Source: Bacteroidota bacterium (GTDB taxonomy: Bacteria > Bacteroidota > Bacteroidia > Flavobacteriales > Weeksellaceae). Taken from it: DNA of 8,136 nucleotides. Position numbers and translations under genes: made by a program. Location of the stretch: positions 1 through 8,136 of the forward strand of contig JAEXJU010000109.1 in the NCBI GenBank assembly GCA_023448955.1. The letters are read 5' to 3'. A model generated the notes under the pieces. The model saw nothing but the letters and a program-made list of their open reading frames with translations, did not search any database and was not told the origin of the DNA. Positions 1 through 4,696 of this stretch are shown here, in pieces (the first letter of the stretch is position 1; each line of letters starts with the position of its first letter).

Positions 1-125
1 TCCTTGTCTAGTGGTGCACCTGTATCGCCATCTACACAGCAGGCGCCTTTGCATTTGGCAAGGTTGCAGACAAAGCTTTCGGCGAATATATCTTCAGAAA
101 TCAGTTTATCATCTATTTGAATCAT
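1..125 (-). CDS. DUF3109 family Cys-rich protein, N-terminal part only
   Basis: Only the first 41 codons are present; the gene leaves the window at its left edge. The translation opens MIQIDDKLISEDIFAESFVC and then shows Cys20, Cys25, Cys29 and Cys30 in the pattern C-x4-C-x3-CC, followed by DGDTGAPL. This is the N-terminal signature I associate with the DUF3109 family of Bacteroidota, which resembles zinc/iron-chelating YkgJ-type Cys clusters. No biochemical function is established that I know of; metal binding is inferred from the cysteines. The ATG at 125 is preceded by an AATGAAGA stretch. An ATG at 132 is out of frame and meets a stop after seven codons. The gene lies 22 bp behind the DUF6427 gene on the same strand, so the two are probably co-transcribed. 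Family call is fairly sure, function unknown. Confidence 0.82.
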   Translation of the reverse strand, partial: MIQIDDKLISEDIFAESFVCNLAKCKGACCVDGDTGAPLDK

Positions 126-147
126 TCTTCATTAATGGTTTTAAAAT

Positions 148-1047
148 TTATGCAAAAGTAATTATTTTAAATATGGCAAGCGTAAATACGATAATCCAAA
201 GTCCAGCTTCCTGCATCCAGTACTTTGGAAGAAAACGCAGCATTCGGCTCAGGATGATGCTTGCCGGCATAGCAAGAAGCAGCAAATATTCATAATTTGT
301 TCCCATATAAAATATAATGGTTATGAGTTGTGCCAATGAAAATACTAAAACGAATGTATATTTATACCTGCTTATCGGGCTTTTCTCATTATAATGTTTA
401 AAGTGATCCGAAATAGAATAGACCAGCAACAGGAAAACAGGAGCAAGAATATATAAAGGATAATATGATTCCATGAAATCAAAATTCCCATTAAAAGGGA
501 GATATGTTCTGTCCCATGTTGTATAATGGATAAGATACATTAATCCTCCATAACTGAGGACAATAATTGCTGCGCCGAAAATCAGCCTGAAAATATTAAG
601 ACCAATTCTTCCTGAAGTTCCTATAATATGAAATATCACAAAAACACCCAAAGGCCAGCTGGGCGGGAAAACAAGATAATTAAAAGCCAAAATGGATCCT
701 ACGAGTAAAAAAGAACTTTTCCGTAGATAGTCGTCCTGGCTGGTTAAAATAAGCAGAATAATTGCACTTGTAAAGAATGTGAATGCCAATCCAAGATCTA
801 TATCGCCCGGATAAAAACATATTACGAAAGAAGTATATAAAAACAAAGGAAGATGCGAAAACTGATTAAGTGCAATTTTGTTAAATAAAAAATATCCCAA
901 ACTGATTCCAACAAAGGTGATTCCGGTTGATATATAATCTATGTTTTTGAAATCTAACAGATTAAGCGATATGAAAATGAGAAAAAGAACACCGATATAC
1001 ACCGGAACAGAAAAAATATTGCTTTCTTTAGAAAGTAATCGAAACAT
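148..1047 (-). CDS. DUF6427 family multi-pass membrane protein
   Basis: This 299-residue protein is strongly hydrophobic throughout, with about ten possible membrane helices (roughly residues 13-31, 39-55, 66-80, 86-102, 112-128, 131-143, 152-174, 197-211, 229-247, 251-266 and 281-297). Short polar loops include the charged stretch SDHFKHYNEKSPISRYK near residues 213-229. Length, start (MFRLLSKESN) and neighbourhood match the flavobacterial DUF6427 family as I remember it. No catalytic motif is visible, so the function is unknown. A role in the inner membrane is all the sequence supports. It diverges from a small DUF6341 membrane protein and lies just upstream of the DUF3109 gene. A TAnnTTTG box on its strand (1064-1071) ends 16 nt before the ATG, so the transcript should have a short leader. 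A polytopic glycan or polyprenol enzyme is possible but nothing proves it. Confidence 0.8.
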   Translation of the reverse strand: MFRLLSKESNIFSVPVYIGVLFLIFISLNLLDFKNIDYISTGITFVGISLGYFLFNKIALNQFSHLPLFLYTSFVICFYPGDIDLGLAFTFFTSAIILLILTSQDDYLRKSSFLLVGSILAFNYLVFPPSWPLGVFVIFHIIGTSGRIGLNIFRLIFGAAIIVLSYGGLMYLIHYTTWDRTYLPFNGNFDFMESYYPLYILAPVFLLLVYSISDHFKHYNEKSPISRYKYTFVLVFSLAQLITIIFYMGTNYEYLLLLAMPASIILSRMLRFLPKYWMQEAGLWIIVFTLAIFKIITFA

Positions 1048-1053
1048 TTTTTA

Positions 1054-1071
1054 TAAATTTGTGCAAAGTTA
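1054..1071. promoter_or_regulatory. Palindromic, face-to-face divergent promoter boxes
   Basis: The sequence TAAATTTGTGCAAAGTTA is a near-perfect inverted repeat. On the + strand 1054-1061 reads TAAATTTG; on the - strand 1071-1064 reads TAACTTTG. Both fit the Bacteroidota -7 consensus TAnnTTTG. The + box lies 29 nt before the DUF6341 ATG and the - box 16 nt before the DUF6427 ATG. The boxes point towards each other with 2 bp between them, so their transcripts would overlap at the 5' ends. I see no clear -33 TTG at the right distance on either side. Promoter function is inferred from the consensus. Confidence 0.6.
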
Positions 1072-1090
1072 ATTTAAAAAAAGAAAAAAG

Positions 1091-1324
1091 ATGACATCTT
1101 TCTGGTTAGCATTAAGCGCAGCTTTCAAATGGTCTTTCGGTTTTTTTACTCTTACAGGCAATGTTCTGAACTGGATCTTGTTTCTTGTAGCTTCAGGGTT
1201 TTTCTGCTACTGGTGCTATATCCTTGTCTCTACATTAGGAGGACAAAAAGACAAGCAGTATTATTCTCCTACAGAAGGAAAACATCCTTACTATGATCCA
1301 AAGATCTATAAAAACGAAGGTTAA
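1091..1324 (+). CDS. DUF6341 family small membrane protein
   Basis: This 77-residue protein has a hydrophobic N-terminal half with an amphipathic stretch (residues 3-18), one clear membrane helix (about 21-46, containing FFCYWCYI), and a polar, Tyr-rich tail carrying QYYSPTEGKHPYYDPKIY. Size and layout match the small flavobacterial DUF6341 family, which I remember as occurring near DUF6427. Its function is unknown. The sequence gives no enzyme motif; a small accessory subunit in the inner membrane is a guess. The ATG at 1091 follows an A-rich leader (AAAAAAAGAAAAAAG) with no G-rich Shine-Dalgarno, as is usual in this phylum. It is a single-gene unit, with a -7 box 29 nt upstream and a strong terminator 23 nt after the stop. 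Confidence 0.8.
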   Translation: MTSFWLALSAAFKWSFGFFTLTGNVLNWILFLVASGFFCYWCYILVSTLGGQKDKQYYSPTEGKHPYYDPKIYKNEG

Positions 1325-1343
1325 ATAAATTGATTATATTTAT

Positions 1344-1385
1344 AAAAAACCCGTCTTGTTTGAGTAACGAGACGGGTTATTTTTA
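1344..1385. terminator. Bidirectional intrinsic terminator
   Basis: Arms 1348-1360 (AACCCGTCTTGTT) and 1366-1378 (AACGAGACGGGTT) form a 13-bp stem with one T-G wobble around the 5-nt loop TGAGT. A T-rich run (ATTTTTATT) follows on the + strand, and an A run before the stem gives a six-T tract on the - strand. It sits between the converging DUF6341 and universal stress protein genes and can serve both. Confidence 0.9.
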
Positions 1386-1401
1386 TTGAGTAAATAAAGA
1401 A

Positions 1402-1842
1402 TCAGTCATTGTGACAAGGCACTACCAAGACAGGAATTTTTGACTTTCTTGTAATTTCTTTCGTCAGGCTTCCAATAAAAACATCATACACACCACTTCT
1501 GCCGTGTGATCCTACTACAATGTAATCTGCATTATTTTCCTCGGCATATTCCAGAATAGTATCTCCCGCTACACCTTGCTTCAAAATGTGTGTGCAACTA
1601 ACACCCTGAGATATGATTCTTTGCTCAAGTTTATTAAGTTCCTTCAGTTCAAATTTTATTTCGTTTTCCTCTACCTCGGGAAAATACTGAAAACCCATAT
1701 CGCCGATTACAAATCCAATATCAGAGGCAGCAACGTGTATAAGAGAAATAGCAGCATTAATATCTTTCGCAAAACCAACAGCAAAATCTACCAAATGATC
1801 TGAGCTGTCTGAAAAATCTACAGGTAAAATAATTTTTTTCAT
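1402..1842 (-). CDS. Universal stress protein (UspA family)
   Basis: This 146-residue single-domain cytoplasmic protein begins MKKIILPVDFSDSS, the first strand and Asp9 of the Usp alpha/beta fold. It carries the nucleotide-binding motif G-x2-G-x9-G-S as Gly111, Gly114, Gly124 and Ser125 (GSHGRSGVYDVFIGS), so it belongs to the ATP-binding class of Usp proteins. It ends with the typical last strand IPVLVVP. Such proteins dimerise and help cells survive starvation or stress; the partner or signal here is unknown. I place the start at the ATG at 1842. A TTG two codons upstream is in frame, but it overlaps the promoter box and adds nothing conserved. The gene lies 50 bp behind the FAH-family gene. 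It has its own TAACTTTG box 3 nt before the ATG, implying a leaderless or nearly leaderless mRNA besides any read-through. Confidence 0.93.
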   Translation of the reverse strand: MKKIILPVDFSDSSDHLVDFAVGFAKDINAAISLIHVAASDIGFVIGDMGFQYFPEVEENEIKFELKELNKLEQRIISQGVSCTHILKQGVAGDTILEYAEENNADYIVVGSHGRSGVYDVFIGSLTKEITRKSKIPVLVVPCHND

Positions 1843-1845
1843 AAT

Positions 1846-1870
1846 CAAAGTTATATAAGGTTGAGTGCAA
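1846..1870 (-). promoter_or_regulatory. Probable usp promoter, box next to the ATG
   Basis: On the - strand, TAACTTTG (1853-1846) matches the Bacteroidota -7 consensus TAnnTTTG and ends 3 nt before the usp ATG. A TTG (1870-1868, inside TTTTTG) lies 14 nt upstream, shorter than the usual spacer of about 17-23. The start site would fall on or beside the ATG. This is inferred from the consensus only. Confidence 0.5.
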
Positions 1871-1892
1871 AAATTTAGCCAGAGCTAACGCA

Positions 1893-2501
1893 TTACTGGA
1901 TTTTTAAACCGAACTTTTTTTGATTCTCCAGATAAGCTTCCAGAAAATCATTTTCCATTACTTTTCCTACACCTTGAGGTGTCCCTGTAAAAATCAGGTC
2001 GCCAACACGCAGTGTAAAGTATTGAGAAGCAAATGCAATTATGTCATCGAAGCTGAAAATCATATCTTTTGTATTGCCATTTTGAACCAGTTCCTGATTT
2101 TTTGTCAATGAAAAATTCAGGTTTTGAAGATCATAATTTTCCTTTGAAACAAAGTCTGATAAAACCGCTGAGCCATCAAAGCCTTTTGCCAATTCCCAAG
2201 GTAAGCCTTTATTTTTCAGTTTTGACTGTAGATCCCGAGCCGTAAAGTCAATGCCAAGGCCGATCTCTTCATAATGTTTTGAAGCTGTTTCTTTCTGGAT
2301 GTATTTTCCGCCTTTAGAAATTTTCAGAACCACTTCCAATTCATAATGGACATCATCAGAAAACTCAGGGATATAAAAATCTGAACCTTTTTTAAGAACA
2401 GAAGTATCAGGTTTCATAAAAATAACCGGATCTTCCGGAACTTCGTTTCCCAATTCTTTGGCGTGTTCGCTGTAATTTCTTCCGATGCAGATGATTTTCA
2501 T
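1893..2501 (-). CDS. Fumarylacetoacetate hydrolase (FAH) family protein
   Basis: This 202-residue protein matches the short FAHD1/YcgM-like branch of the FAH superfamily, cytoplasmic enzymes that cleave C-C bonds in acylpyruvates or decarboxylate oxaloacetate using Mg or Mn. Visible signatures are CIGRNYSEHAKEL (5-17), PVIFMKPDTSV (25-35), the metal ligands Glu54 and Glu56 in HYELEVVL, Asp85 in GLGIDFTARDLQ, PWELAKGFD (101-109) and FTGTPQGVG (171-179). Length is normal for a single-domain member. The substrate cannot be read from sequence: acylpyruvate, oxaloacetate and related compounds all remain possible. The ATG at 2501 begins the conserved MKIICIGRNY, so the start is secure. It follows the DUF486 gene by 27 bp on the same strand with no promoter box between them, suggesting co-transcription. 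Confidence 0.92.
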   Translation of the reverse strand: MKIICIGRNYSEHAKELGNEVPEDPVIFMKPDTSVLKKGSDFYIPEFSDDVHYELEVVLKISKGGKYIQKETASKHYEEIGLGIDFTARDLQSKLKNKGLPWELAKGFDGSAVLSDFVSKENYDLQNLNFSLTKNQELVQNGNTKDMIFSFDDIIAFASQYFTLRVGDLIFTGTPQGVGKVMENDFLEAYLENQKKFGLKIQ

Positions 2502-2528
2502 AATTATGAATAATGATTTTGTTTAAAA

Positions 2529-2900
2529 TTATTTCTTAAAGATAAAATAAACGGCCAGAATCAGGAAAATAAATCCTATGAGATGATTCATACGAAAACT
2601 TTCTTCTTTGAAAAATACAATGGTAAATATCGTGAAGACACTAAGTGTAATAACTTCCTGCATCACCTTCAGCTGCCAAAGGTTAAAAGGACCTCCGTTT
2701 TCCTTAAATCCAATTCTGTTTGCCGGAACCTGAAAGCAATATTCAAAAAAAGCAATGCCCCAACTGATTAAAATGATGGACACTAATCCGAGATTATGAA
2801 ACCAGTCCATCTGCTTGAATTTTAAATGACCATACCATGCCAATGTCATAAATATATTAGAAATGACTAATAAAGTAATGGTTAATATAATTTTGCTCAT
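2529..2900 (-). CDS. DMT family protein (DUF486), small four-helix membrane protein
   Basis: This 123-residue protein has four predicted membrane helices (about 4-22, 36-54, 82-98 and 105-121). It carries conserved DUF486 signatures: FMTLAWYGHLKF near residue 17, ISWGIAFFEYCFQVPANRIG near 45-64, GPFNLWQLKVMQEVI near 70-84, and a C-terminal GFIFLILAVYFIF. DUF486 is placed among drug/metabolite-transporter-like proteins, like the four-helix small multidrug resistance subunits, but no substrate is known to me. The length is typical, so it is intact. It begins 13 bp after the exonuclease stop and ends 27 bp before the FAH-family gene, so the three probably share an mRNA. The partners do not suggest a common pathway. 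Confidence 0.9.
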   Translation of the reverse strand: MSKIILTITLLVISNIFMTLAWYGHLKFKQMDWFHNLGLVSIILISWGIAFFEYCFQVPANRIGFKENGGPFNLWQLKVMQEVITLSVFTIFTIVFFKEESFRMNHLIGFIFLILAVYFIFKK

Positions 2901-2913
2901 CTGTTCTACGATT

Positions 2914-3678
2914 TTAAAATCTTGATTTCAGTTGTATTTTAGTGAATATCTTCTTGGTATACAACGGGAAGTCGGCATTCTGAAGCCAGCCATAATAGCC
3001 AAGATCTTTCTGGAAAACATCTTTAACCTTCTGACCTTTATACTTTCCAAACGCAAAAATCTCCTGATCCTTTTCATCAAAATGAATCATACCAGCCAAA
3101 TCTGCAAATCTGTTCTGCGAAGAGAAATCACTCAGTTCGGCAATTTCGTTTGGTACATCGTCATATTTTCCGACCTGTGCATCCAGCACTTCAAAAGTGG
3201 CCATCACATCAGCTTCTGCAGAATGGGCATTTTCTAAAGTTTTCCCACAATAGAATTGGTAAGCTGCTCCCAAATTTCTTGGCTCTTTTTTGAAAAAAAT
3301 AGTTTGTGCGTCCACAAAGCGATGCTTACTAAGGTCAAAATCTATATCAGACCGCAACATTTCTTCTGCCAGAACGGGAATATCAAACCTGTTGGAATTG
3401 AAGCCGCCTAAATCAGCATCTTTAATCATCTCCATGACCTTCGGCGCGATTTCTCTGAAGGTAGGAGCGTCTGCCACATCCGCATCATAAGTTCCATGAA
3501 TGGCGGAAGATTCTTTTGGGATTGGCATTTCAGGGTTAACTTTCCAGGTTTTGCTTTCCCTTGATCCGTCTGGATTGACTTTCAGAATACAAATTTCTAC
3601 AATTCTGTCTTTACCGATATTGGTTCCCGTGGTTTCTAGATCGAAAATACAAAGCGGTTTATATAGTTTGAGATTCAT
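2914..3678 (-). CDS. DnaQ-like DEDDh 3'-5' exonuclease with extra C-terminal domain
   Basis: The N-terminal domain (about residues 8-170) is an RNase T/DnaQ exonuclease. The Exo I motif is Asp13 and Glu15 in IFDLETTGTN, Exo II ends with Asp99 in GFNSNRFDIPVL, and Exo III has His152 and Asp157 in HSAEADVMAT. All DEDDh metal and catalytic residues are present. After a linker, residues about 206-250 (FAFGKYKGQKVKDVFQKD, then YYGWLQNADFP) form a small domain like that found at the C-terminus of exonuclease X-type proteins (DUF3820-like). It probably trims DNA or RNA 3' ends in repair or turnover. It is not clearly the polymerase III epsilon subunit: the 254-residue length and this tail point to a stand-alone nuclease. 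The ATG at 3678 starts just before the first strand. It heads the exonuclease-DUF486-FAH cluster; I found no clear TAnnTTTG box upstream, only repeats. Confidence 0.9.
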   Translation of the reverse strand: MNLKLYKPLCIFDLETTGTNIGKDRIVEICILKVNPDGSRESKTWKVNPEMPIPKESSAIHGTYDADVADAPTFREIAPKVMEMIKDADLGGFNSNRFDIPVLAEEMLRSDIDFDLSKHRFVDAQTIFFKKEPRNLGAAYQFYCGKTLENAHSAEADVMATFEVLDAQVGKYDDVPNEIAELSDFSSQNRFADLAGMIHFDEKDQEIFAFGKYKGQKVKDVFQKDLGYYGWLQNADFPLYTKKIFTKIQLKSRF

Positions 3679-3681
3679 AGT

Positions 3682-3716
3682 TTTATAAATGATAAGTGAT
3701 AGTTGATAAATGATTT
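3682..3716. repeat. Degenerate heptamer tract, NTGATAA type
   Basis: Five consecutive 7-bp units in phase on the + strand: TTTATAA, ATGATAA, GTGATAG, TTGATAA, ATGATTT. The tract starts 3 bp upstream of the exonuclease ATG and ends 3 bp before the inverted repeat at 3720. The match is imperfect but the period is exact. Confidence 0.6.
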
Positions 3717-3719
3717 TAA

Positions 3720-3788
3720 TTCTCGTAGATTAGGAAATTTTTCAGATTTATTTTTGAAAATTAGCTTAATCTGCCAGATCTGCGAGAA
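3720..3788. repeat. Imperfect inverted repeat, REP-like, partly 9-mer built
   Basis: The outer arms 3720-3734 (TTCTCGTAGATTAGG) and 3774-3788 (CCAGATCTGCGAGAA) pair over 15 positions with two T-G wobbles and one A-A mismatch. Inside, CAGATT at 3743-3748 can pair with AATCTG at 3768-3773, leaving an 8-nt bulge. On the - strand the right arm is two adjacent 9-mers, GCAGATCTG (3783-3775) and GCAGATTAA (3774-3766). Similar TCTCGCAGAT...ATCTGCGAGA elements are, from memory, dispersed between genes in Chryseobacterium relatives. No T tract follows on either strand, so a classical terminator is unlikely. Confidence 0.7.
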
Positions 3789-3815
3789 ATATATTTTATG
3801 AATATTATAGTTTTA

Positions 3816-3843
3816 AACTTCCAACACCTGACTTCCATCTTCC
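3816..3843. repeat. Degenerate heptamer tract, AACTTCC type
   Basis: Four in-phase 7-bp units on the + strand: AACTTCC, AACACCT, GACTTCC, ATCTTCC. The last ends 2 bp from the pssA stop codon (3846-3848). On the - strand it reads as GGAAG-rich heptamers directly after the pssA stop. It resembles the AACTTGC tract on the other side of pssA. Confidence 0.6.
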
Positions 3844-3845
3844 GG

Positions 3846-4586
3846 CTATTTAAGTTGTTTTTGAAATATCAGTGAAACTAAAATATAATAAACAATGACT
3901 AATGGAATTCCGACTGTTTTGAAAATTATTAAAATTAAAATTGCACCAATCAATAAAGCCAGTTTTGGGTAATTATCTTTCAGTTGTTTTGATTTGAATT
4001 TCATTGCAATCATTTTGATTGGACTTATTAAAAGCCAGGAACTTATTAGAGTTATCGAAATTAAAATCAAATCACTGTACTCAAAAATTAGTCTTAAAAT
4101 TTTGGACGCTTCTGAGCTTTTCTCGCCAAAAACAAAAAAAGTATAATAAATCCCAAAAATCAAAATCGTATTACTTGGTGTATTCAAACCTTTGAAATAA
4201 TATTTTTGGTCATCATCCAAATTGAAGATCGCTAACCTGAGACAAGAGAAAATCGTAATCAAAAACCCAAAATATTTGATTTCAAAAGGTAATTCGATTC
4301 CGAAAAATTGGTTACCAGAAGGTTCAAGCATTTTCATCATTACCACGCCTGGCAAAAATCCGAAACTCACCATATCTGCCAATGAATCCAGTTGTCCGCC
4401 AAGATTACTGCTTGAGTTCATCGCTCTTGCAATAAAACCATCGAAAAAATCGAGAACAAGAGAAATGATAATACAAAATGCAGTCGCCTGATAATCTTCA
4501 TTTATTAAGTGTATGATCCCGACACAACCCGAGAAAAGATTCCCTAAAGTAAAAGCATTGGCGAGATTGTTTTTGATAAAATTCAT
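3846..4586 (-). CDS. pssA: CDP-diacylglycerol-serine O-phosphatidyltransferase
   Basis: This 246-residue inner-membrane enzyme joins serine to CDP-diacylglycerol to make phosphatidylserine, the precursor of phosphatidylethanolamine. The CDP-alcohol phosphotransferase signature D-x2-DG-x2-AR-x8-G-x3-D-x3-D is complete: Asp46, Asp49, Gly50, Ala53, Arg54, Gly63, Asp67 and Asp71. The typical PssA N-terminus (NAFTLGNLFSGCVGI) and the segment RLAIFN...FKGLNTPSN (117-139) are also present. About seven hydrophobic segments fill the rest. Length is usual for the Gram-positive-like, integral-membrane PssA of Bacteroidota. Serine rather than inositol or glycerol phosphate as acceptor rests on family resemblance. 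It diverges from the sulfatase-like gene. A TACTTTTG box ends 4 nt before the ATG, so the mRNA is probably almost leaderless. The gene is bracketed by heptamer repeat tracts on both sides. Confidence 0.93.
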   Translation of the reverse strand: MNFIKNNLANAFTLGNLFSGCVGIIHLINEDYQATAFCIIISLVLDFFDGFIARAMNSSSNLGGQLDSLADMVSFGFLPGVVMMKMLEPSGNQFFGIELPFEIKYFGFLITIFSCLRLAIFNLDDDQKYYFKGLNTPSNTILIFGIYYTFFVFGEKSSEASKILRLIFEYSDLILISITLISSWLLISPIKMIAMKFKSKQLKDNYPKLALLIGAILILIIFKTVGIPLVIVYYILVSLIFQKQLK

Positions 4587-4590
4587 ATCA

Positions 4591-4598
4591 CAAAAGTA
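4591..4598 (-). promoter_or_regulatory. Probable pssA -7 box, next to the ATG
   Basis: The - strand reads TACTTTTG (4598-4591), an exact TAnnTTTG match, followed by TGAT and then the pssA ATG at 4586. Transcription would begin at or within a few bases of the start codon. No TTG is seen at the normal -33 distance; the nearest one upstream is 34 nt away (4635-4633). Confidence 0.5.
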
Positions 4599-4633
4599 AG
4601 AAAATTGTCGAATGATGGATGGGTGAAGTTTTC

Positions 4634-4682
4634 AACTCCTGAAGAAAAACTTGCAACTTGCAACTTGCAACTTCTATCTTTT
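4634..4682. repeat. Heptamer tandem repeat, AACTTGC type
   Basis: Three perfect tandem copies of AACTTGC (4648-4654, 4655-4661, 4662-4668) are followed in phase by AACTTCT and ATCTTTT. They are preceded two units earlier, also in phase, by AACTCCT (4634-4640), with a diverged unit GAAGAAA between. It occupies most of the pssA/sulfatase spacer and reaches the promoter of the sulfatase gene. Confidence 0.8.
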
Positions 4683-4692
4683 TGTAATTTTG
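4665..4692 (+). promoter_or_regulatory. Probable promoter of the sulfatase-like gene
   Basis: TTG (4665-4667), inside the last perfect heptamer, is followed after 17 nt by TAATTTTG (4685-4692), then CAGG and the ATG at 4697. This fits the flavobacterial TTG - 17 to 23 nt - TAnnTTTG promoter. The in-frame TAA at 4685-4687 excludes a longer protein start, so the message has almost no leader. Confidence 0.6.
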
Positions 4693-4696
4693 CAGG

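Noticed and set aside
11..295. A 94-codon + strand open frame at the left edge
   Set aside because: It runs antisense across the DUF3109 start, the spacer and the end of DUF6427; the - strand readings carry clear family motifs and this one does not.
1843..1848. Upstream TTG start for the universal stress protein gene
   Set aside because: It would add only two residues, lies partly within the TAACTTTG promoter box, and the ATG at 1842 begins the conserved MKKIILPVDFS.
3720..3788. Transcription terminator for pssA
   Set aside because: The hairpin is long and imperfect with an A/T-rich interior, and no run of T follows it on the - strand, so I list it as a repeat.
4648..4675. CRISPR array or phage attachment site
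   Set aside because: The units are 7 bp and directly tandem with no spacers; no cas genes, integrase or tRNA are nearby.
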